Part shown: positions 15,861 through 24,568 of the stretch, piece after piece
Numbering within the stretch: the stretch's first letter is position 1
Layout of the letters: the number at the start of each line of letters is the position of its first letter
DNA from: Clostridium sp. DL-VIII
Lineage (GTDB): Bacteria > Bacillota > Clostridia > Clostridiales > Clostridiaceae
Reading direction: 5' to 3'
DNA length: 64,000 bases
NCBI RefSeq assembly: GCF_000230835.1
Contig: NZ_CM001240.1
Span: forward strand, 2,550,501-2,614,500
The notes under the pieces: model-generated
Told to the model about the DNA's origin: nothing
The model's database searches: none
The model's input: the letters and a program-made list of their open reading frames with translations, nothing else
Translations under genes and position numbers: made by a program

Positions 15861-16835
15861 CTAACTTTCACTTATATTATATGGGTTGTTTTGAATTTCT
15901 CTAATATCTTTAAGCGGGGATAAACCAAAGAGCCGCTTATATTCTCGATTAAATTGAGATGGACTTTCATAGCCGACTTCTAGTGCAGCTGTGGTGACAT
16001 CCATAGAGCTGGTCAGCATAAGGCGCCTAGCCTCCTGAAGACGCAATTGTTTTTGATACTGCAAAGGTCCCATTGTTGTAATCTCTTTAAACTTGTGTTG
16101 GAGGCTTGATACGCTCATATTACTAATCTTAGCAAGCTGAAGAGTGGTAAATGGGTTAGAGAAATTTTCCTTTATCCACCCGATTGCTTTTCCTATACCA
16201 TCAGACTGCTTATCATAGAGGGACTGCTGAAGAAATAAGTGTCCATATTTTCCTGAGACTAAGCGATAGATCATCTCACGAATCATAAGTGTGGAGAGGA
16301 ATGGATCTGGATAAGGAGTATTGGCAAGGCTTAGAACACGCAAGAACAGTTCAAGAAGTCCTATATCTGATTTCCCAATGAAAGCGGCTGTGCTTGGTTT
16401 CTTGTTTCTAGAAGGAAGCTCAATTTCAGCCTCGGCCACGACAGAAGCAACTTCCTCTGCTGTAAAGTCCACACGCAATCCTATATAAGGAAACTCACTT
16501 GTTGCTCCAACGACTTTTCCAGATGCAGGCATATCAATTATGGAAGCCAGATAGTCCCCTTCATAATAATGTGCAATGTGTTCTCCAAGATGAAGCTCTT
16601 TTTCTCCTTGCAGAATAAGACAAAAAGCTGGTGAAAGTACACTTGGAATTAATGGCGATTCATAAGTATGGCGGCAGATTGATAAATAGGGTATAACAGT
16701 CTTAGTATTACCTTCTGCACTTGTAATTGTGTTTGCCAGTGAGATCAGCTGGGACAACAGTTCATGATTGTTTAAAGGTGGCTGGTCCGGCGTTAAAATA
16801 TTTGTTGTTTTTAACTTTTGCTTCGATATTTTCAT
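15861..16835 (-). CDS. AraC-family transcriptional regulator
   Basis: About 324 aa. The N-terminal ligand-binding cupin (HTYESPLIPSVLSPAFCLIL, GDYLASIIDMPASGKV) is followed by the C-terminal double helix-turn-helix (TTLQLAKISNMSVSSLQHKF, then LMLTSSMDVTTAALEVGYES). It is divergent from an aldo-keto reductase gene and is its probable regulator. The start is uncertain: ATG 16835 gives MKISKQ, GTG 16844 is also in frame after AAAGG, and an ATG at 16880 has no ribosome binding site. Both genes are visibly richer in GC than most neighbours. A paralog at 38208-39185 is similarly paired with a reductase. Confidence 0.9.
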   Translation of the reverse strand: MKISKQKLKTTNILTPDQPPLNNHELLSQLISLANTITSAEGNTKTVIPYLSICRHTYESPLIPSVLSPAFCLILQGEKELHLGEHIAHYYEGDYLASIIDMPASGKVVGATSEFPYIGLRVDFTAEEVASVVAEAEIELPSRNKKPSTAAFIGKSDIGLLELFLRVLSLANTPYPDPFLSTLMIREMIYRLVSGKYGHLFLQQSLYDKQSDGIGKAIGWIKENFSNPFTTLQLAKISNMSVSSLQHKFKEITTMGPLQYQKQLRLQEARRLMLTSSMDVTTAALEVGYESPSQFNREYKRLFGLSPLKDIREIQNNPYNISES

Positions 16836-16937
16836 TTTTATCACATTACCTTTATTTTTTATTATAATATAATCTTTCATTTAGTATAGATTAAATGAAA
16901 GTGGAGTTCAATTAGGGAAATATAAACAATTGCGGTT

Positions 16938-16960
16938 TTAGGCAATTTTTATGCAGAAAT
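16938..16960. promoter_or_regulatory. Candidate AraC-type half-sites
   Basis: TTAGGCAA and ATGCAGAA occur as spaced half-sites between the divergent regulator and reductase genes. The same two words recur in the intergenic region of the paralogous pair at 38039-38055. Confidence 0.4.
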
Positions 16961-17052
16961 GTACTACTAAAAAATAATGCCTTGAGCAATAATAGTAAGA
17001 GAAAGCAGAAAACATTTCTACTGTATCATAACGGAGAAAGGAAGATAATAAT

Positions 17053-18102
17053 ATGAAATACATTAAACTTGGAACAACTGGTCTTGATGTGTCACCAATT
17101 GCAATTGGTGCAATGACTTATGGTGAACCTGATCGAGGCCATCCCGTATGGTCAAAGGGTGAGGAAGAGGCGCGACCACTCATTAAACATGCACTGGAGG
17201 CTGGGATCAACTTTTTTGATACTGCAAACATGTATTCAAATGGATCTAGCGAAGAGATACTCGGACGTGCGCTCAAGGACTTTGCAAATCGCGATGATGT
17301 CGTTATTGCTACAAAGCTGCGTCATCCAATGCGTCCAGGTCCAAATGGTCGTGGATTGTCTAGAAAGGCGATTATGACCGAAATTGACCATTCGCTTGAG
17401 AGACTTGGTACTGATTATATAGATCTTTATCAAATCCATCGTAACGATCACTCGACGCCGCTTGAGGAGACACTTGAGGCTTTGAATGATCTCGTAAAGA
17501 TGGGGAAGGTTCGCTATATTGGTGCGTCATCAATGCATGCATGGGAGTTTGCCAAGGCACTTCATTTGCAGAAACAGCATGGATGGGCTAGGTTTGTTAC
17601 AATGCAGAATCACTACAACTTACTCGCTCGTGAGGAAGAGCGCGAGATGATTCCACTCTGCCTTGATGAGGGCGTTGGGACGATTATATGGAGTCCGTTA
17701 GCTCGTGGCCGTCTTGCTCGTCCGTTCGAGCAGGCCAAGACTAGTGCTAGATCTAAGACTGATGGTGATTATGCCGATATGTTGTATTCTCCCGCAGAGG
17801 AAGAATCAAATCATGCGATTATCGATGCAGTTGGCAATATTGCTGACGCAAGAGGCGTCTCAAGGCCACAGATTGCACTTGCTTGGCTTCGTAGCAAGCC
17901 AGTTGTAACTGCACCACTCGTTGGAGCCAATTCTATCGAGCAAATTGATGATGCTGTTGCATCTCTGAATATTGAGCTTACAGAAGAAGAAATACGAGCG
18001 TTAGAAGGACCATATACACCACGCTATGACTGGCAGGGGATTTCTGATGAAGCCGAATTGGATGCTATTCGAAAACGTGTTCCTGGAATGGAGTTGAAAT
18101 AA
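17053..18102 (+). CDS. Aldo-keto reductase
   Basis: 349 aa NADPH-dependent carbonyl reductase of the AKR superfamily (YajO/YhdN-like). The barrel and tetrad residues are visible: INFFDTANMYSNGSSEEILG (Asp, Tyr), VIATKL (Lys), and IDLYQIHRND (His); the C-terminal cofactor region reads APLVGANSIEQIDDAVASL. Start ATG follows GGAGAAAGGAAG. Codon use favours G/C third positions (GCGCTC, CGTGGC) unlike the AT-rich neighbours, suggesting transfer from another lineage. It is divergent from the AraC-type regulator, which probably controls it. The substrate is unknown. Confidence 0.92.
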   Translation: MKYIKLGTTGLDVSPIAIGAMTYGEPDRGHPVWSKGEEEARPLIKHALEAGINFFDTANMYSNGSSEEILGRALKDFANRDDVVIATKLRHPMRPGPNGRGLSRKAIMTEIDHSLERLGTDYIDLYQIHRNDHSTPLEETLEALNDLVKMGKVRYIGASSMHAWEFAKALHLQKQHGWARFVTMQNHYNLLAREEEREMIPLCLDEGVGTIIWSPLARGRLARPFEQAKTSARSKTDGDYADMLYSPAEEESNHAIIDAVGNIADARGVSRPQIALAWLRSKPVVTAPLVGANSIEQIDDAVASLNIELTEEEIRALEGPYTPRYDWQGISDEAELDAIRKRVPGMELK

Positions 18103-18142
18103 AAACTATAACAACATATAAGCTAAAAGTCCAATCTGGAAT

Positions 18143-18205
18143 ATGTATGAACAATACGGTTTTGAGAGAAATGCTGAAAAATTTATGCAAAAATTTGCGA
18201 GATAA
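18143..18205 (+). pseudogene. Short 3' gene remnant
   Basis: 21 codons reading MYEQYGFERNAEKFMQKFAR and a stop, with no 5' gene body or ribosome binding site. Possibly the tail of a flavin reductase-type gene; not certain. Confidence 0.25.
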
Positions 18206-18305
18206 ATAGAGTATTCATGATTGTATATTTATTAAGTGATTAAGATTGGTCTAACTGTTTTAAAATGCGTATATGAAATTCATCTAAAATAGAGTTAAGT
18301 AAATA

Positions 18306-18347
18306 AAATAATCTTGGAGAAGATGGACCTCTCCAGGATTATTTTAG
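18306..18347 (+). terminator. Intrinsic terminator
   Basis: Stem of 15 bp (18306-18320 with 18330-18344; core TCTTGGAGA / TCTCCAGGA with one wobble) around a 9-base loop, then a few T. It closes the reductase unit. Confidence 0.65.
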
Positions 18348-18414
18348 ATTCAAGCTGTCGTAGCTTTGTATTAATACTCTCCAATAATTTCTTACAAGTT
18401 AAAGTCTACAGAAC

Positions 18415-18660
18415 TTACTCAATAATAGTCTGTTTAGTGAAGAAATTTAAAAGATTTGTTCTAAATAAAGTCGAGGTGAAAGATTCTTCACGATCTTTGT
18501 GGGTAATTACTCCATGTGTAAAACTAATTTTTGAATTAATAGGTAGAACATTAAGGGTACCAGAATTTATTTCTTCATTTACGGCTATTTCAGGAATTAA
18601 GGCAAATCCTTTTCCACAGTTTACAATTTGTTTAATCATCTCAAGACTAGATAGTTCTAA
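18415..18660 (-). pseudogene. C-terminal remnant of a LysR-family regulator
   Basis: About 80 codons ending at a natural stop read as the end of a LysR effector domain: ELSSLEMIKQIVNCGKGFAL, IPEIAVNEEI, ISFTHGVITHKD, LLNFFTKQTIIE. The N-terminal helix-turn-helix and most of the effector domain are gone; the frame runs straight into the antisense of an old yellow enzyme fragment at about 18660. This is a deletion or rearrangement junction. Confidence 0.65.
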
Positions 18661-18940
18661 TGGACCTCCAATATTAATAAAGATAAATTCAGAAGATTTT
18701 ATGGAAGATGGTCTCACAAGTGAAGAAAGTATTGAAGCATCTAAAATATTTGAAAAAGCAGGTATTGATGCTATTGAAGTAAGTGGAGGAAATGGATCAT
18801 CACCAAAAGTGTTAAAGGGAAACCTTGCAGTTGTAAGAACTGAGATTGCCGCCAGCAAGGATAAAGAATCTTATTTTGCAAAACATGCTTCATTGCTTGC
18901 TAAAGAAGTAAATATTCCTGTTATTTTTCATTTATATTGA
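18661..18940 (+). pseudogene. Remnant of an NADH:flavin oxidoreductase (old yellow enzyme family)
   Basis: About 92 codons match the middle of an OYE barrel: PPILIKINSEDF, LTSEESIEASKIFEKAGIDA, IEVSGGNGSS, KDKESYFAKHASLLAKEVN, IPVIFHLY. The N-terminal FMN-binding half and the C-terminal part are missing. It is open in the same frame as antisense LysR sequence, which makes a misleading 208-codon ORF. Both remnants point to a lost LysR/OYE pair. Confidence 0.65.
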
Positions 18941-19049
18941 ATAAATTCAGTAAATGATTAATTGTAAAAGGGATGAACTGGGGAAGAATAACTCATTAAC
19001 AAGATAGATAAAGAAAAAAATGTATGAAGATGACCGAGTAATTTAAAAC

Positions 19050-19101
19050 TTGACAGTATTATATTACTAATGTAACATTAAATTGTACCGACCGGTAGGT
19101 A
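19050..19101 (+). promoter_or_regulatory. TetR-gene promoter with palindromic operator
   Basis: TTGACA (19050-19055) and TAACAT (19073-19078) are 17 bp apart. Immediately downstream lies TACCGACCGGTAGGTA (19086-19101), a near-perfect palindrome of the sort many TetR repressors bind. Autoregulation is inferred. Confidence 0.7.
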
Positions 19102-19115
19102 AAGGAGGGAACAAT

Positions 19116-19709
19116 TTGTCTGAAAAACGCAAGGAAATAATAGAAGCATCGGCAGCATTAATGAGATCTAAAGGATATGAAAATACAGCACTTAGTGATA
19201 TTTTAGAGGCGGGCCAAATTGGGAAAGGGCAGTTCTACCATTATTTTTCTTCTAAACATGAATTAGGGTTAGCTGTGATAGATTATTTCTTTGAATCTTT
19301 CAATGAAGAACTATTTAAAAATATTTTGGGTTCTGAAAAAAGTGCAGAAGTAAGATTTAATGAAATGCTAGAGTGGGTTATTGTACGCCATCAAGCTAGA
19401 GAGACCAAATGCGGATGTATATTTGGTAATTTTGCTGCTGAAATGAGTGAGCATGATGAAGAATTTCGTCAAAAAGTACAAAAAGTGTTTGAGATTTGGA
19501 TAGAGAAACTAAAATTAGTTTTAGAGGAAATGGTAAAGTCAGTTAAGCCAATAGAATCTTTTGAAGTTCAAAAATTAGCTCAAGGAATTGTAGCTATGCT
19601 TGAAGGAGGAATTCTGATTATGAAAAACAGGCAGGATATTAAAGTTTTAGAGGATATGACTGACTTAGCTAAAGATATGGTCAATAATTTTATAAAGGTT
19701 CATTGTTAA
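19116..19709 (+). CDS. TetR/AcrR-family transcriptional regulator
   Basis: 197 aa from a TTG start, chosen because AGGAGGG lies 6-7 nt upstream; the frame opens earlier but the operator lies in that part. Helix-turn-helix at residues 8-50 (EIIEASAALMRSKGYENTAL, SDILEAGQIGKGQFYHYFSS), followed by a C-terminal ligand domain with KCGCIFGNFAAEMSEHDEEF typical of the YxaF/LmrA-like group. It precedes a broken flavodoxin and an FMN-dependent dehydrogenase that it may regulate. Confidence 0.88.
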   Translation: MSEKRKEIIEASAALMRSKGYENTALSDILEAGQIGKGQFYHYFSSKHELGLAVIDYFFESFNEELFKNILGSEKSAEVRFNEMLEWVIVRHQARETKCGCIFGNFAAEMSEHDEEFRQKVQKVFEIWIEKLKLVLEEMVKSVKPIESFEVQKLAQGIVAMLEGGILIMKNRQDIKVLEDMTDLAKDMVNNFIKVHC

Positions 19710-19767
19710 ATATAGTTTAAAAATTAAGATAATTATAATTTCAAAAATTTCTGAAAGGAGTATAAGT

Positions 19768-20372
19768 ATGATTTTAGGCATAAGTAGTGGCAGAAAGAAT
19801 GGTGTTACAAGTGAGGCTATAAAAGCTATTTTAGAGGCTACAGGTTTGGAATATGAATATATTTCTCTTGCTGGAAAGCGAATTAGTGGCTGTATTGGAT
19901 GTACTCTTTGTGCATCTGATAATAAATGCTTAAGGCAGATGCAATAATATTTGGAGCTCCAAATTATTTTGGAAGAATGAATGCTCTAGGTCACGCATTA
20001 TGGGAAAGAACTTTCAGTTTTCGTCATAGAGAAAGCTTTAATTTATCAGGTAAACTTGGAGTTATTGTTGGTGCAGATTACAAAAATAATGATTTTGTAA
20101 GGCCTGAAATAGAATATTTTATGCTGAAAAATAAAATGGCAGTACTAGAATCTTTAGAAGTAGATGGTTATTCCCAATGTTACAATTGCGGTTATGGACA
20201 TGAATGCGGAGTTGGCAAGGTTGTTCAAGATCATGGCTTTTTAGATAAAATTGAAAAAGAGCAATTTCCATCACATTTTAAAGAACAAAAGGAAGCCTGC
20301 TTTAATGCAGCTAAAATAGGAAAAATATTGGGATCTACATTGAAAAAGCGTAAAGAAAATGACTTAAGCTAA
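19768..20372 (+). pseudogene. Flavodoxin-family NAD(P)H oxidoreductase, broken by an internal deletion
   Basis: The 5' piece (19768-19947, AAAGGAG before the ATG) encodes an FMN-reductase start with cysteine motif GCIGCTLCASDNKCL and then shifts out of frame. The 3' piece (19926-20372) continues the same protein: ADAIIFGAPNYFGRMN, then SGKLGVIVGAD and the cysteine-containing CYNCGYGHECGVGK. The two overlap out of phase, and the residues normally between KC and LKADAIIFG are missing, so a small out-of-frame deletion is the simplest explanation. It probably encoded an iron-sulfur flavoprotein under the TetR regulator. Confidence 0.75.
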
Positions 20373-20434
20373 ACTATTAAAAAGCATACTGTAATATGTA
20401 CATAGCAAAATTATATTATGATGGAGGTATAAAG

Positions 20435-21382
20435 ATGATTGGCAAGTTATTAATAGAAGGAAATAACAAATTAAAGGAAAAAGGTATAGATATAGAAGTC
20501 TCAGCGGAAACAGGTAAGGTTTCGGAACTTACAAGGAATTATTTAGATTCAATTATGATTGAATCTCGTGTCATAGATTCTAAAGAAGCTTCAACAGAAA
20601 TGAAACTTTTTGGAGAAACTTTTAATACACCTATTATGGTAGCTCCATTATCAGGGTTAGGAGGAATATGTTCTAATCCTATGGTAGAGGTGGCAAAAGG
20701 AGCTGCAGCAGCGGGAACTGCAATGTGGGTAGGAATTGGAAAAGAAGAGGAGCTTAAGGATATTATTGAAACTGGTGCAAAAACTATAAAGATAATTAAA
20801 CCATATAAGGATAGTGAGCTTATATTCGAAAAAATATCTCAAGCTGAAAAGGCTGGAGCATTTGCAGTAGGCATGGATATTATCTTTTCCTTTGGTGGTA
20901 AAAGAAAAGATAGTTTAGTTAGGCCAGAGCTTATGGCACCTAAAACTCTAGAGGAAATCAAAAGTTATATTCAGTCAACAAAATTGCCATTTATTTTAAA
21001 AGGAATTTTAAGTGAAAGCGATGCTCAAAAGGCTTTAGAAGCTGGAGCAGCTGCTATAGTAGTATCTCATCATGGAGGAAATCTTTTAGATTATGCAGTA
21101 CCACCGCTAAAAATTCTCCCACGCATCGCAAAAGTAATTGGAGGAAGAATTCCTATAATCGTTGATAGTGGAATAATTAGAGGAACCGATGCGTTTAAAG
21201 CCCTAGCTTTAGGAGCAAATGGTGTATTAATAGGACGTTCGGTAATGGCAGGCTTAGCAGCTGAAGGAACAGAGGGTGTTGCAAAAATTATAAATGGGAC
21301 AAGTGCAGAATTGCAAAGAGCCATGAGTTTAACTGGGTCTGTGGATGTAAATAATATTGATCCGGAAGTATTATGGTTTTAA
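20435..21382 (+). CDS. FMN-dependent alpha-hydroxy-acid dehydrogenase family protein
   Basis: 315 aa TIM-barrel flavoprotein of the lactate oxidase/glycolate oxidase superfamily. Visible elements are the FMN-binding PIMVAPLSGLGG, the KGILSESDAQKALEAGAAAI strand-helix, the catalytic His/Arg region VVSHHGG, and the phosphate-binding IPIIVDSGIIRGTDAFKALA and NGVLIGRSVMAG loops. ATG 20435 follows GGAGG; the frame opens at 20396 without a site. At 315 aa it is shorter than the classical 360, as is usual for clostridial members, whose substrates are not established. It is followed by a haloacid dehalogenase gene. Confidence 0.87.
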   Translation: MIGKLLIEGNNKLKEKGIDIEVSAETGKVSELTRNYLDSIMIESRVIDSKEASTEMKLFGETFNTPIMVAPLSGLGGICSNPMVEVAKGAAAAGTAMWVGIGKEEELKDIIETGAKTIKIIKPYKDSELIFEKISQAEKAGAFAVGMDIIFSFGGKRKDSLVRPELMAPKTLEEIKSYIQSTKLPFILKGILSESDAQKALEAGAAAIVVSHHGGNLLDYAVPPLKILPRIAKVIGGRIPIIVDSGIIRGTDAFKALALGANGVLIGRSVMAGLAAEGTEGVAKIINGTSAELQRAMSLTGSVDVNNIDPEVLWF

Positions 21383-21437
21383 GAGGTTAATTGATGTTAT
21401 ATCAAGTAAAAAATTCAGTAAATTAGGAGTGAATTAA

Positions 21438-22118
21438 ATGATTAAAGCTGTAGTTTTTGATGCATATGGTACCTTGTATGATGTAGATTCTGTAGTTCAA
21501 AAATGTGAAGAAATTTTTCCTAAAAAAGGTGCTGAAATAAGCAAAATATGGAGACAAAAGCAGTTAGAGTATTCCTGGCTTAGTGCTTTAATGGACAGAT
21601 ATGAAGATTTTTGGATACTTACCGGAAATGCTTTATGTTATGCCTTAGAAGCGCTTGAGCTGGAATATAATGAGGATATAATAAGAAAAATTCTCAGAGT
21701 ATATTTGAATTTAAAACTTTATCCAGAAGTTATTGAAGCTTTAGAAGCTTTTCGTCCTTGTAAGCTTGCAATTTTATCTAATGGAACTTCTGAAATGCTT
21801 GAAGAGCTAGCAACAAATACTTGTTTAGATAAGCATTTAGATGAGATTTTAAGTGTTGATCCTTTAAAAACCTATAAACCAAATCCTAAAGTTTACAAGC
21901 TGGCTGTTGAAAAATTAGGTGTAAATAAAGAGGATATACTATTTGTATCTTCAAACGGGTGGGATGTATCAGGAGCAAAATCTTTTGGATTTATTGTAGG
22001 ATGGGTTAATCGTCTTAATAAACCAACGGAAAAATTAGGCTTTAAACCTGATTATATTGTTTCTAATCTTAAAGAATTAGTAGAGAAAACTATGAACATA
22101 CAAAGAGCAAGACAATAG
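21438..22118 (+). CDS. Haloacid dehalogenase, type II (HAD superfamily)
   Basis: 226 aa hydrolase. Motif I VVFDAYGTLYDVDSV supplies the nucleophilic Asp, motif II is AILSNGTSEML, motif III KTYKPNPKVYKLAVEKLG, and motif IV SSNGWDVSGAKSFG. This order and the SSNGWD signature are typical of (S)-2-haloacid dehalogenase (haloacid dehalogenase type II), which removes halide from 2-haloacids; a housekeeping phosphatase role is also possible. AGGAG lies before the ATG. It sits in a run of same-direction redox genes with gaps of 35-60 bp, suggesting one transcript. Confidence 0.88.
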   Translation: MIKAVVFDAYGTLYDVDSVVQKCEEIFPKKGAEISKIWRQKQLEYSWLSALMDRYEDFWILTGNALCYALEALELEYNEDIIRKILRVYLNLKLYPEVIEALEAFRPCKLAILSNGTSEMLEELATNTCLDKHLDEILSVDPLKTYKPNPKVYKLAVEKLGVNKEDILFVSSNGWDVSGAKSFGFIVGWVNRLNKPTEKLGFKPDYIVSNLKELVEKTMNIQRARQ

Positions 22119-22152
22119 TATTGCAGTAAAATTTAAAATGGGAGGAAATAGC

Positions 22153-22803
22153 ATGAATTTAAAATCGGAATTATTAAAAGTAGATGAGAATTTTATAAAG
22201 GTAGCGCCAAAAGACATTATTGATTTATTTGAAAGACAAGCAAAAAAACTTGCACATAAACAAATAGAAAAGGATGCTTTAAAAGTAGGTGATAAATTAC
22301 CTGATTTCGAACTTCAAAATAGTATTGGACAAAAAATAAATTCTTATGATTTATTGTCAAATGGACCTCTAGTTATAAGTTTTTATAGGGGAGGATGGTG
22401 CCCGTATTGTAATCTTGAACTTAGAGCTTACCAAGAAATTTTACCTGAAATTAAAAATTTAGGTGCGCAATTAGTAGGAATTTCACCTGAGCTGCCCGAT
22501 AACTCCATATCTCTAACAGAAAAATATTCATTAAAATTCCAAATTTTAAGTGATATTGAAAATGAAGTCGCACGTGAATTCGGAATAGTTTATCATGTTG
22601 AGGAAGAATTACAAGAAGCTTATAAAAATCTCGGCATAGATTTAGTTTCAACTCAAGGTAACAATAACTATGAATTACCAGTTCCTGCAACATATGTTGT
22701 TAATACTAATGGTAATGTAATTTTGTCTTATGTAAACACTGATTACACCAAACGACTAGAGCCAAGCGCAGTTCTAGAGTCTCTTAGGAATTTAGTCTCA
22801 TAA
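22153..22803 (+). CDS. Peroxiredoxin-like protein (AhpC/TSA family)
   Basis: 216 aa. The peroxidatic motif FYRGGWCPYCNLELRAYQ is present with the double-cysteine arrangement of the PRX-like thioredoxin-fold group, preceded by GDKLPDFELQN and followed by VGISPELPDN and a C-terminal PVPATYVVNTNG strand. Expected to reduce hydroperoxides or act as a thiol oxidoreductase in the cytosol. ATG 22153 follows GGGAGG; the frame extends to 22138 without support. A perfect hairpin follows. Confidence 0.87.
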   Translation: MNLKSELLKVDENFIKVAPKDIIDLFERQAKKLAHKQIEKDALKVGDKLPDFELQNSIGQKINSYDLLSNGPLVISFYRGGWCPYCNLELRAYQEILPEIKNLGAQLVGISPELPDNSISLTEKYSLKFQILSDIENEVAREFGIVYHVEEELQEAYKNLGIDLVSTQGNNNYELPVPATYVVNTNGNVILSYVNTDYTKRLEPSAVLESLRNLVS

Positions 22804-22863
22804 TTTTTTATATGTTTGACAAAGAATACAAGTGAATAATGAATTTTTAATAAAAATTATAAA

Positions 22864-22896
22864 TATAGTCATTTCTTTAAATAAGAAATGACTATA
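22864..22896 (+). terminator. Perfect 14-bp hairpin after the peroxiredoxin gene
   Basis: TATAGTCATTTCTT and AAGAAATGACTATA around loop TAAAT; the following TTTCAATATATTTTT is only partly T-rich. It ends 33 bp before the next ATG. Confidence 0.65.
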
Positions 22897-22929
22897 TTTC
22901 AATATATTTTTATGTGAGGAGAATGAAAA

Positions 22930-23721
22930 ATGAACTTAATCTCTGTAAATCAAGATAAATGTATTAAATGTGGAATTTGTGTAAATGAATGTCCGCAGTA
23001 CGTATTGCGGCTTGAAAAAAATGGCCCTAAAGAAATTTATCCTGAGGATTGCGTGGCATGTGGGCACTGTGTTGCTATCTGTCCAAATGAAGCTATAGAA
23101 AACTTTAAAAGTCCATTAGCCAACCAAGTGAGTTCTAAAAAATATCCTAGATTAAGCCCGGAAGAAGCAGAAAATTTTCTTCGCTTAAGACGATCAATCC
23201 GTTCTTATAAAAATACACCTGTCTCAAGGGAGAAATTAAGAGCTTTAGCTAATATTGCACATTTTGCACCTAGTGGACATAATCTGCAGGGCATATCTTA
23301 CATTATTATAGATGATAGAGAAATACTTGACGAAGCTGTAAATATTGTTATAGGTGAATTAGAAAATAATAATTCAGTTAGCAATTATACTAAACTCTAT
23401 CGAGAAAAAGGAATTGATACTATTTTGCATGGAGCTCCATGTTTGATTTTGGCAATTGCTGATGTTGACTTTTTAAGAGGAAGAGAGAACTCGATTTTTT
23501 CATTATCATATATGGAATTATACGCACCAAGCCTTGGCTTAGGTTCATGCTGGGCTGGATTGTTTGAACGAATTGTTTTAAAAAATAATTCTTTACTATT
23601 TAAATTATTGAATATTCCCGATGGGAAAAAAATCACAGGGGCTGTTATGGTTGGATATCCCAAATATGATTATCCAAGATTAACAGATAGAAATCCATTG
23701 GAAGTTACTTTTGTAGATTAA
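22930..23721 (+). CDS. Nitroreductase-family protein with N-terminal 2x[4Fe-4S] ferredoxin domain
   Basis: 263 aa. Residues 1-60 contain two ferredoxin clusters (CIKCGICVNECP and CVACGHCVAICP). Residues 80-263 form a nitroreductase FMN domain (RRSIRSYKNTPVSREKLRAL, FAPSGHNLQG, SLGLGSCWAGLF). Such fusions pass electrons from ferredoxin clusters to FMN and reduce nitro or quinone substrates. AGGAG precedes the ATG. It follows the peroxiredoxin terminator and precedes a thioredoxin fragment. Confidence 0.9.
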   Translation: MNLISVNQDKCIKCGICVNECPQYVLRLEKNGPKEIYPEDCVACGHCVAICPNEAIENFKSPLANQVSSKKYPRLSPEEAENFLRLRRSIRSYKNTPVSREKLRALANIAHFAPSGHNLQGISYIIIDDREILDEAVNIVIGELENNNSVSNYTKLYREKGIDTILHGAPCLILAIADVDFLRGRENSIFSLSYMELYAPSLGLGSCWAGLFERIVLKNNSLLFKLLNIPDGKKITGAVMVGYPKYDYPRLTDRNPLEVTFVD

Positions 23722-23770
23722 TAATCTTAGAAACTAAATTTATAATATAATTTTTTAATGCAGAAGAAAA

Positions 23771-23965
23771 GGACTAGAAAAAGAAATGAATGGGAAAGTT
23801 AATTTTGTAAAAGTTGATGTAGATCAAACTTTAGATTTGGCAAACGAATATCAGATATCAAGTTTACCTACTATTGTCATGTTTAAAGATAATCAAAAGA
23901 TAAAGCAACTTGTAGGTTTTTCCCCAAAGGAAAAAATTAAAGAAATGATTGAAAGCAAATTATAA
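23771..23965 (+). pseudogene. C-terminal half of a thioredoxin gene
   Basis: 65 codons read as the second half of a thioredoxin: VNFVKVDVDQTLDLANEYQI, SSLPTIVMFKD, VGFSPKEKIKEMIESKL, including the cis-proline. The N-terminal half with the WCGPC active site is absent and the upstream sequence does not supply it. Confidence 0.75.
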
Positions 23966-24568
23966 GTATGTGATGATGCTGCGTATGCAGATAAGAATGC
24001 TGGGGTAAATTAGTAAAGAGGAATGAACAATAGAAAGTTTATGAAATATAGATTACTCTAATTATTATGGAGAGGATATATTTGGTTTTCTTGCGAGAGT
24101 TTGAAATAGTCTGTGTAAACTTCATGAGGATGATACAATAAATTATCGAATGAAGGGAGCACAGACTATGTCTTTATCTAGAGAATTAATAAAATTGATT
24201 TTAAATGACTTAGATACAAAAGCATCTGAGGATGTATAAAATACATTCTTAAATACATTTTTTTAATAATTTTACTATAAGTACAGCCGATAACAATTCT
24301 GAAAATTCAATAGCTAAAAATAGTAAAAAAATATAACAAGAAAATTATATTTAGTGGTATGGATGTAAACCATAGTATCTAATTATTAGGATAATAAGAC
24401 CAAGCATATCTAAGATGGACATATCATTAAATTACTTAAATAGTTAACTGTAATATCCAAGATCAAAAAATATGTAATTTTAGCATAAGTATTCAGTGAC
24501 ACTTCAAATCATTCACATTTTAATATATACTATAAGATAAATAATTCTTATAATAAGGAGCTAATAAT
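23966..24568. other. Intergenic region with a decayed insertion sequence end
   Basis: Only the IS256-like remnant at 24095-24239 is recognisable. The remainder to 24568 is AT-rich without a supported gene and should hold the scrR promoter. Confidence 0.4.
24095..24239 (+). mobile_element. Remnant of the 5' end of an IS256-type element
   Basis: An end-like sequence (GTCTGTGTAAACTTCATGAG at 24109-24128) and a GGGAGC site precede a 23-codon ORF at 24168 (MSLSRELIKLILNDLDTKAS) that resembles a transposase N-terminus and stops early. The identification rests on the typical IS256 leader arrangement and is moderate. Confidence 0.35.

Noticed and set aside
18314..18940. 208-codon open reading frame as a real gene
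   Set aside because: Its first half is antisense of a LysR remnant and its second half a piece of old yellow enzyme; there is no ribosome binding site.
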